From an uncultured Desulfuromonadales bacterium (GTDB lineage: Bacteria > Desulfobacterota > Desulfuromonadia > Desulfuromonadales > Geopsychrobacteraceae), in the NCBI GenBank assembly GCA_945787295.1, contig CALZHQ010000079.1, positions 1 through 13,414 of the forward strand: 13,414 nt of DNA, read 5' to 3'. The translations under genes were made by a program, and so were the position numbers. Positions 8,283 to 13,414 of this stretch are shown here, piece by piece; position 1 is the stretch's first letter; every line of letters begins with the position of its first letter. Under the pieces are notes generated by a model, which saw nothing but the letters and a program-made list of their open reading frames with translations, did no database searches and was not told the DNA's origin.

Positions 8283-8603
8283 GAGTTGAGCGAAATCTTT
8301 ACATGCAGGATTTTCGGCAAGCTTGAAATGGCTTCAGGTCAGGGAGAGAAGTGGCGCCGGAATAGGCCGATTGAAAAGCGCAGTGGTCTTGGATTCGATG
8401 CCGCCAAACTCCTGGTAGGTGTGGAGGTGAGCGAACAGGGCAAGGTTGTGTAAACGATGGGCGCGCCCGTCTCGGTGAAGTGAGCAGCACGATGACAATG
8501 CTGACGCTTGGTGCCAGGCGCTCTTTTTGGAACCGAGTCCATGGCTGATCCGGATATTGAGTTGTTGCAGGAATGAATTTCTTCTTGGCCCGGAAAGGTA
8601 CAG
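8283..8603. other. 321-bp intergenic spacer between convergent genes, possibly degraded coding DNA
   Basis: No confident gene. On the minus strand the frame that continues the DUF294 gene beyond its TAA stop (8604-8606) stays open for 89 codons to a TGA at 8334-8336, but without a ribosome binding site or a family I recognise. A second minus-strand frame (8339-8686) is also open and has no recognisable similarity. On the plus strand a weak hairpin at 8505-8520 (CGCTTG/CAGGCG) is followed by CTCTTTTT and could be a backup terminator. A GGGCGCGCCC palindrome lies at 8459-8468. Related symporter/DUF294 clusters often carry a DEDD-type 3'-5' exonuclease gene next to the DUF294 gene, so a relic of that gene is conceivable, though I see no exonuclease motif. 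Confidence 0.4.
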
Positions 8604-10505
8604 TTAGCCGACGTTAAAATGCCGCTTGGTCGAATCCTGCAACTTGCTGGCAACGCGGAAGGCCTCTCTGAGCAATTCCTGCTCATCTTTGCTCAAGGCA
8701 TGTGGATCGAGGTAGTGGGATGGTTCTTTACCGGCTTCGACCAAGGCGATTTCGTTGCGCAACCTCAAGTAGGTGAAGGCTTCGTAAGCGGCTTTGATGT
8801 GTTCGGCTGTGTCAATGTTGAAAACCTTCAGCTTGACCAGTTGATCGAGCCGTTCGAAGGTGGTGGTCGCTTCGGCCTGTTTCTGCAGCAGGAACATCCG
8901 CACACAGTCGACGATGAAAATACTGCCGGTCTGTTTGGTCGACAGTTTCCCTTTGACATCCTTGTCCATGATGAAGCGGCCGAGCAGGCCGAGGGGGACT
9001 TTGTGTTTAAAGTCGAGTTCCATCATGTGGTAGAGGAACAGCGGAAACTTTCTGATCTGCTGATGGACGATGTCGGTCAGGTCGCGGCAGAGGGACGGGT
9101 CACCGACCAGCGGCATGAAATCGAAAAAGATCGTAGAATACCTGACCTTTTGCGGTTCCGGGGCGTTGATCCAGTCGGCAATCCGGGCCTGCCATTCTTT
9201 CAGCCGGCCGCGCCAGAGCGGGTTGTTGACCATCACCTTCCCTTTGCAGCGCGGATAGCCGATCTGAGCGTAGGCTTCAACCAGTTTCTCGGCAAAGGGG
9301 ATAAAGAAGGCATCGACTTCGGCCGCTCTTTCGTCGGGGAAGTTTTCGTAGATGAAGCCACTGTCCTGGTCCGGTCCGAGCAGCATCTCCTTGCGGCCAC
9401 CGCTGCCCATGATGATAAAGCAATAGTGAACGTCTGGTGGGGAAGAGCCTTGCTGTTTCATTTCTTCCAGTACTAGTTCGTAGCAGCGCCGCTGGATGCA
9501 GTGATGGATGTAGGAGAGGATCTCCATGGTTTCGACGGTGGAGCGCGCTTCACTCATCAGCGCCTTGGCGATTTTGACCAGTTCTTTGCGCGCGTTGCCC
9601 AATTCATCGATGCTGCCAGCTTCTTTAATCCTGGCGACCAGCAACATCGCTTTCTGGCTGCGATAACGCATCAGATCACGCAGGGTGACAATGCCGGCCA
9701 GCTGTCCCTGTGCCATGACCGGCAGATGTTTGGTCCGATGCCCTTCAAGATAGGCCATCGCTTCGTACATGTAGTTGTCAACCGACATCAGATGCGGATC
9801 GGGAGTCATCAGCTCTTTGGCCAGTGCCGAGCGGCTATTGATATCTTCCGGTGCAATGACTTTAGCCACCAGATCCTTCTCAGTGATAATGCCGATCGGT
9901 TGCTTCTGCTCATCGATAACGATGACCGAACCGACCGATGTCTCCAGCATTTGCCGGCCAACCTCCTGGGCGGTCGTGGCCGCTGTGCAGGTTTGGGCCG
10001 GTGTGCTCATGATCTCGCCGAGGCGTTTCTGGAAGGGGTAGGCTTCCATTTTTGTGGTTGCCGTATCGGTATGATCCCTGACGATACCAGAGTAGAGATT
10101 GCGGATCTGGGAATGGACCGCCCGGGTAAAGTGTTCGGTAATCTGCGGGTAGCTTTTCGCCGCGTTAGTTAGTAATTCTTGCGGAATCAGATAGCATTCG
10201 GTCTCGGTGACGGTGCGCGCCCCGGCAGTGTAGTCTTCGTTGGTGAAAACCGGAGTGCCGCCACAAACATCACCGTCGTGGCGACGATCGACAACCATCT
10301 CAACGCCGCCGGGAGTCAAGGCAACAATTTCAACCTCACCTTGTCTGATCAGGTAAAGGTAGCCGGTCGGTGGATCGTGCTGATTGAAAATATGGGTTCT
10401 GGCCGGGTATTTTTTGAGAACAGCCGCCTGATTGAACTCCTCGACAATATGCTCAGGGAGAAGATTGAAGGGTTCGGTGTCGCGGAGTTTGGTAATCAGA
10501 CCCAT
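8604..10505 (-). CDS. Cyclic-nucleotide-binding / CBS-pair / DUF294 nucleotidyltransferase-like regulator
   Basis: The start is placed at 10505, giving 633 residues, because GGAGG lies 6 bases ahead of this ATG; an upstream in-frame ATG at 10574 sits inside a terminator hairpin and has no such site. Domains: a cNMP-binding-like beta-roll about 10-135 (VCGGTPVFTNEDYTAGARTV replaces the classic FGE phosphate cassette, so the ligand is uncertain); tandem CBS domains about 160-282 (VGSVIVIDEQKQPIGIITEKDLV, then HLPVMAQGQLAGIVTLRDL), usually adenine-nucleotide sensors; a GlnD-like nucleotidyltransferase domain about 330-480 with GSGGRKE at 367-373 and the metal-binding pair Asp379/Asp381 in PDQDSG; a helical DUF294 C-terminal domain to 633. 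No membrane span. The family commonly sits beside DUF4212/symporter pairs, suggesting control of carboxylate uptake or use. Its target is unknown. Confidence 0.92.
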   Translation of the reverse strand: MGLITKLRDTEPFNLLPEHIVEEFNQAAVLKKYPARTHIFNQHDPPTGYLYLIRQGEVEIVALTPGGVEMVVDRRHDGDVCGGTPVFTNEDYTAGARTVTETECYLIPQELLTNAAKSYPQITEHFTRAVHSQIRNLYSGIVRDHTDTATTKMEAYPFQKRLGEIMSTPAQTCTAATTAQEVGRQMLETSVGSVIVIDEQKQPIGIITEKDLVAKVIAPEDINSRSALAKELMTPDPHLMSVDNYMYEAMAYLEGHRTKHLPVMAQGQLAGIVTLRDLMRYRSQKAMLLVARIKEAGSIDELGNARKELVKIAKALMSEARSTVETMEILSYIHHCIQRRCYELVLEEMKQQGSSPPDVHYCFIIMGSGGRKEMLLGPDQDSGFIYENFPDERAAEVDAFFIPFAEKLVEAYAQIGYPRCKGKVMVNNPLWRGRLKEWQARIADWINAPEPQKVRYSTIFFDFMPLVGDPSLCRDLTDIVHQQIRKFPLFLYHMMELDFKHKVPLGLLGRFIMDKDVKGKLSTKQTGSIFIVDCVRMFLLQKQAEATTTFERLDQLVKLKVFNIDTAEHIKAAYEAFTYLRLRNEIALVEAGKEPSHYLDPHALSKDEQELLREAFRVASKLQDSTKRHFNVG

Positions 10506-10540
10506 CCTGTGCCTCCGATGCAGAGAGCTGAAAAGCGCCC

Positions 10541-10575
10541 ATTGAAAAGGCTTCCATCCGGGAAGCCTTTTCAAT
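10541..10575 (-). terminator. Bidirectional-type intrinsic terminator / possible attenuator ahead of the DUF294 gene
   Basis: A perfect 15-bp inverted repeat (10541-10555 ATTGAAAAGGCTTCC, 10561-10575 GGAAGCCTTTTCAAT) encloses a 5-nt loop. The GC core GGCTTCC/GGAAGCC is flanked by AAAA and TTTT, so a terminator structure exists in both directions. For minus-strand transcripts coming from the 127-aa gene it lies about 70 bases past that gene's stop and only 35 bases before the DUF294 start codon. There is little room for a promoter after it, so DUF294 expression probably depends on readthrough. Confidence 0.8.
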
Positions 10576-10645
10576 TTACATGGATGTTAGCACAGGAATG
10601 TGAGGGGTGAAAGAGGTTAGGCCTTTTAAATGATTTGTCCGGGCT

Positions 10646-11029
10646 CTAGATGGTGCAGGTCTTGTCGGTTTTCTGATCTTTCTTTTTCCCGAATTGGATA
10701 GGATGAGCCTGCAAGCGAACGATAAAGTCGGCCATGATCTTGCCCCAAATCGTGGTGCCGGCGATGGCGCTCCAGGTATCATACGGGTAGAGGCCCATCA
10801 GCACAGAGAAGATGACATAAATGCAGGAGCCACCGGCGGCAAGATTAAGCAAGCCGACGATCGGCGCCCATTTTTTTGGGTTGCTGGGCGAGACGCCACG
10901 CTTGAGGGCCACTTCGGAGTAGTTCTTTTTGACGAAGATCCTGAAGGCCCGGCGCAGCCAGAAAAAAGCCATCGGAAAGAGCGCGAGGAATAAAATCCAA
11001 GTCATGACGATGCTGACATCTAAAATCAT
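10646..11029 (-). CDS. Small membrane protein of unknown function (symporter cluster)
   Basis: A 127-residue protein I do not recognise by name. Residues 4-26 form a hydrophobic segment ending in a positively charged WLRRAFRIFVKK stretch, 54-81 form a second (APIVGLLNLAAGGSCIYVIF), and 86-104 may be a third, weaker segment. The C-terminus is lysine-rich (FGKKKDQKTDK). The pattern suggests an inner-membrane protein with two or three spans. AGGAG at 11036-11040 lies 6 bases before the ATG, and codon use resembles its neighbours, so the gene is likely real. It lies between the sodium:solute symporter and the DUF294 regulator, on the same strand and separated from each by an intrinsic terminator. 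A role as accessory subunit or link in this transport cluster is only inferred from position. Confidence 0.8.
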   Translation of the reverse strand: MILDVSIVMTWILFLALFPMAFFWLRRAFRIFVKKNYSEVALKRGVSPSNPKKWAPIVGLLNLAAGGSCIYVIFSVLMGLYPYDTWSAIAGTTIWGKIMADFIVRLQAHPIQFGKKKDQKTDKTCTI

Positions 11030-11080
11030 TCCATACTCCTGTTGCCCTGATTGGGCTTTTTATTCAATGGTTTGTGTTGG

Positions 11081-11114
11081 AAAAAATCTCCCCCCGCCGG
11101 TGACCGGCGGGGGG
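11081..11114 (-). terminator. Intrinsic terminator after the sodium:solute symporter
   Basis: The perfect 11-bp inverted repeat CCCCCCGCCGG (11090-11100) / CCGGCGGGGGG (11104-11114) has a 3-nt loop. Read on the minus strand it is followed by AGATTTTTT (11089 down to 11081), 44 bases after the symporter stop. It is very GC-rich and should terminate most transcripts of the DUF4212-symporter pair, leaving the downstream 127-aa and DUF294 genes to readthrough or to a promoter I cannot identify. Confidence 0.92.
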
Positions 11115-11158
11115 CTGTGATCAGGTAAGTTCCGATCAACAATGGCACATGGACTTAG

Positions 11159-12967
11159 TTAGTGGGCTCCGTCAACAGCCTTGGAACCGCGCGGGATACG
11201 TACATCTTCAACCATCTGTGCGATGTGGTCAGGCACCTTGCCGGTCATGTTCTTGACAGCGAAGGCAACTGCGAAGTTAACGACCGCACCGACAGCACCG
11301 AAAGCGTTCGGCTCGATGCCGAGGAAGAAGCTGCCTTTGCCACCGAAGAGGCCGAGGAACTCAGTCCCCTTGATGAAGAAGATGCCTTTGTGAGCGAAGA
11401 CGTAGAACATGGTGATGCCGAGACCTGCTAACATGCCGGCGATTGCGCCTTCTTTGTTCATGGTCTTACTGAAGATACCCATCATCAGGCATGGGAACAG
11501 TGAGCTGGCGGCGAGACCGAAAGCGATAGCCACGGTACCGGCGGCGAAGCCCGGAGGATTCAGGCCGAGGTAGCCGGCAACACAGATCGAACAGGCCATG
11601 GCGATCTTACCAGCCATCAGTTCGCCCTTCTCGGAGAGGTCAGGCATCCACATGTCTTTCAACAGGTCGTGTGAGATCGCCGAAGAGATGGCGAGCAGCA
11701 GACCGGCAGCGGTCGACAACGCAGCAGCCAGACCACCGGCAGCAACCAGAGCGATAACCCAGTTCGGCAGCATGGCAATTTCCGGGTTGGCGAGAACCAT
11801 GATGTCGCGGTTAACTGAGAGCTCGCTCCCTTTCCAACCAGCAGCTTCAACTTTAGCCAGGAATGCGGGGTCCTTGGATCCTGCATTGTACATCTGGATC
11901 CGGCCGTCACCGTTCTTGTCCTGGAACTTCAACAGGCCGGTGACTTCCCAACGCTTCATCCAGTCGGGGCGTTGCTCGTAAACGATGTTGGCATCTTTGG
12001 CGAACAAGTCGCCACCGCTCATGACGGCGGAGTTGACGGTTGCTTCAAGGTTTAAACGTGCCATGGCAGCAACGGCCGGGGCGGTGGTGTAGAGGATACC
12101 GATAAAGACCAGGGCCCAACCTGCGGAGTAACGGGCATCCTTAACCTTAGGCACGGTGAAGAAGCGGATGATAACGTGTGGCAGACCTGCGGTGCCGATC
12201 ATCAGCGAGACGGTATAGACAAACTGGTTCAGCACGCTGCCGCGAACGGCGGTGGTGTACTGGGCAAAACCGAGGTCGGTCACAACCTGGTCCAGTTTGC
12301 TGAGCAGGGAGACGTCGGTGCCGGCCAGGTCGGAACCGAGGCCAAGCTGTGGAATCGGGTTGCCGGTCAGCTGCATCGAGATAAAGATTGCCGGAACGGT
12401 GTAAGCAAGAATCAGAACACAGTACTGGGCAACCTGGGTGTAGGTGATCCCTTTCATGCCACCGAAAACGGCGTACATAAAGACGATACCCATACCGATG
12501 AAGATACCAGCTGCGTTGGAAACGCCCAAGAAACGGGAGAACGCAACACCAACACCGGTCATCTGACCGATAATGTAGGTGAGCGAAGCTGCCAGCAGGC
12601 AGATAACCGCAACAGTACTGGCGCCCTTGGAGTAGAAACGATCACCGACGAACTGAGGCACGGTAAACTTACCGAACTTCCGCAGGTAAGGTGCCAGCAG
12701 CATCGCCAGCAGAACGTAACCACCGGTCCAGCCCATCAGGAACAGGGAGCCGCCGTAGCCCATGTTGGCGATCAGGCCGGCCATGGAGATAAAGGAGGCT
12801 GCCGACATCCAGTCGGCGCCGGTTGCCATACCGTTCAGGACCGGGTGGACACCGCCACCGGCAACGTAGAACTCACTGGTGCTGCCAGCACGTGCCCAGA
12901 TCGCAATGCCGATATAAATCGCAAAAGTCAGACCAACAACTAGATAAGTTAACGCTTGAAGACCCAT
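11159..12967 (-). CDS. Sodium:solute symporter (SSS family, VC_2705/acetate-permease type), large subunit
   Basis: A 602-residue inner-membrane transporter of the SSS/LeuT-fold family, importing a small monocarboxylate such as acetate with Na+ or another cation. Landmarks: GADWMSAASFISMAGLIANMG at 50-70; FTVPQFVGDRFYSKGAS at 101-117; FGGMKGITYTQVAQY at 168-182; GTAGLPHVIIRFFTVP at 258-273; the SSS signature GGLAAALSTAAGLLLAISSA at 411-430, with Ser418/Thr419 at the expected Na2 sodium site. It is longer than E. coli ActP (549), with a polar insert at about 305-395 containing DKNGDGRIQ (350-358), resembling a calcium-binding loop. AAGGAGG lies 10-16 bases upstream of the ATG. It starts 14 bases after the DUF4212 gene, a two-subunit arrangement typical of the VC_2705 group. 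Many GGT, AAC and ATC codons suggest high expression. Acetate is likely but not proven. Confidence 0.93.
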   Translation of the reverse strand: MGLQALTYLVVGLTFAIYIGIAIWARAGSTSEFYVAGGGVHPVLNGMATGADWMSAASFISMAGLIANMGYGGSLFLMGWTGGYVLLAMLLAPYLRKFGKFTVPQFVGDRFYSKGASTVAVICLLAASLTYIIGQMTGVGVAFSRFLGVSNAAGIFIGMGIVFMYAVFGGMKGITYTQVAQYCVLILAYTVPAIFISMQLTGNPIPQLGLGSDLAGTDVSLLSKLDQVVTDLGFAQYTTAVRGSVLNQFVYTVSLMIGTAGLPHVIIRFFTVPKVKDARYSAGWALVFIGILYTTAPAVAAMARLNLEATVNSAVMSGGDLFAKDANIVYEQRPDWMKRWEVTGLLKFQDKNGDGRIQMYNAGSKDPAFLAKVEAAGWKGSELSVNRDIMVLANPEIAMLPNWVIALVAAGGLAAALSTAAGLLLAISSAISHDLLKDMWMPDLSEKGELMAGKIAMACSICVAGYLGLNPPGFAAGTVAIAFGLAASSLFPCLMMGIFSKTMNKEGAIAGMLAGLGITMFYVFAHKGIFFIKGTEFLGLFGGKGSFFLGIEPNAFGAVGAVVNFAVAFAVKNMTGKVPDHIAQMVEDVRIPRGSKAVDGAH

Positions 12968-12981
12968 ATTGTCGCTCCTCC

Positions 12982-13242
12982 TTATTCTTCGTGAACATCA
13001 AATTCTTCATCGATTTTACCCATTTTCCATGCATAGAAGAAAATGAGTGCGATGAAGATGTACATTGAACCCTGCTGAGAGAACCAGAAGCCCAGCGGAT
13101 AACCGCCCAGTGAAATACTGTTGAGCGCTGGTGCAAACAGGATCCCGGCACCGTAGGAGACGAGAGCCCAGACGACCAGGACCATCCCGACGAGTCTCAG
13201 AACTGTTGGCCAGTATTGGCTGATATCTTTCGGTTGTGACAT
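12982..13242 (-). CDS. DUF4212 small subunit of sodium:solute symporter
   Basis: An 86-residue inner-membrane protein of the DUF4212 family. It starts SQPKDISQYWPTVLRLVGM, with a first membrane span about 13-35, the conserved NSISLGGYPLGFWFSQQGS linker at 41-59, a second span about 60-75 (YIFIALIFFYAWKM), and an acidic tail KIDEEFDVHEE. The family is almost always encoded just upstream of an SSS permease of the VC_2705 type and is regarded as its small subunit; that is the arrangement here, with a 14-base gap. AGGAGG lies 5 bases before the ATG. The gene is preceded by a roughly 170-bp leader. Confidence 0.93.
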   Translation of the reverse strand: MSQPKDISQYWPTVLRLVGMVLVVWALVSYGAGILFAPALNSISLGGYPLGFWFSQQGSMYIFIALIFFYAWKMGKIDEEFDVHEE

Positions 13243-13308
13243 GAAAACCTCCTCTAAATGAATGGTTTAAACTGCTAACCTTGAAGCATTTGAACTGTTC
13301 GGGGTGGG

Positions 13309-13347
13309 CTAACCGTCCGACCCCTGGAAATCGTTGTTGCGAGTCAC
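13309..13347 (-). CDS. Possible 12-codon upstream ORF (leader peptide), GTG start
   Basis: On the minus strand a strong ribosome binding site AAGGAGG (13352-13358) sits 4 bases before a GTG at 13347. The frame encodes MTRNNDFQGSDG and stops with TAG at 13309-13311, 66 bases before the DUF4212 start codon. An imperfect hairpin (GGGGT near the end of the ORF with ACCCC just after its stop, about 13300-13323) overlaps the stop codon. The binding site is as good as those of the real genes, so translation is plausible. No run of one amino-acid codon indicates classical attenuation. It could be a chance match. Confidence 0.4.
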   Translation of the reverse strand: MTRNNDFQGSDG

Positions 13348-13372
13348 TTTGCCTCCTTTCTTAAGATATTAA

Positions 13373-13403
13373 ATTATCGCTTCTCTTTTAATTTGTGAAA
13401 CAA
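13373..13403 (-). promoter_or_regulatory. Candidate promoter for the DUF4212-symporter operon
   Basis: In an AT-rich stretch on the minus strand, GATAAT (13373-13378) resembles a sigma-70 -10 box. TTGTTT (13398-13403) gives a poor -35 at 19 bp, and TTTCAC an equally weak alternative at 16 bp. It lies just upstream of the putative leader ORF and the operon. The AT-richness fits a promoter, but the boxes are weak and the window ends 11 bases further on. Confidence 0.3.
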
Positions 13404-13414
13404 TCATATTAAGT

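Noticed and set aside
8619..9476. 285-codon plus-strand ORF opposite the DUF294 gene
   Set aside because: Antisense shadow of a clearly conserved coding region; no ribosome binding site and low-complexity translation.
11044..11065. Small hairpin GCCC/GGGC followed by TTTTT on the plus strand
   Set aside because: Only 4 bp of stem and no plus-strand gene upstream to terminate; too weak to call.
12176..12943. 255-codon plus-strand ORF opposite the symporter gene
   Set aside because: Antisense shadow produced by the strong codon bias of the symporter; composition unlike a real protein.

Overview
The window looks like chromosomal DNA of a Gram-negative anaerobe of the Desulfuromonadales/Geobacter type. 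This is an inference from gene content: a TAXI-type TRAP transporter, a ~115-kDa-type NAD-glutamate dehydrogenase, and a DUF4212/VC_2705-type sodium:solute symporter with a CNB-CBS-DUF294 protein. GC is moderate, ribosome binding sites are strong AGGAGG types, and genes are tightly packed. I see no tRNA, rRNA, CRISPR array, insertion sequence or phage gene.

Plus-strand half (1-8282): the 3' end of a TAXI solute-binding protein gene, a 13-bp hairpin, a fused TRAP permease with a C-terminal DUF3394/PDZ-like domain, a universal stress protein and a class I/II aminotransferase. A 237-bp inverted-repeat-rich leader then precedes a very large NAD-dependent glutamate dehydrogenase, closed by a clear intrinsic terminator. 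A plausible joint role is amino-acid or 2-oxoacid use: TRAP uptake, transamination, and oxidative deamination of the glutamate formed. The transported substrate cannot be read from the sequence.

Middle (8283-8603): about 320 bp without a convincing gene, between the convergent glutamate dehydrogenase and DUF294 genes. Two minus-strand frames are long open but unrecognised, so this may be gene debris.

Minus-strand half (13414 down to 8604): a leader with a possible 12-codon GTG-start upstream ORF and a hairpin, then a DUF4212 small symporter subunit, a 602-aa sodium:solute (acetate-type) symporter, a 127-aa membrane protein and a cyclic-nucleotide-binding/CBS/DUF294 nucleotidyltransferase-like regulator. 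Intrinsic terminators lie after the symporter and just before the DUF294 gene. The cluster may therefore be a stepped operon: much transporter, little regulator.

The two halves converge. Both concern uptake of small organic acids or amino acids feeding central metabolism. No clearly new defence or mobile system is visible; the most interesting signals are the non-coding control elements (glutamate dehydrogenase leader, pre-DUF294 terminator, mini-ORF leader) and the unexplained 8283-8603 spacer.
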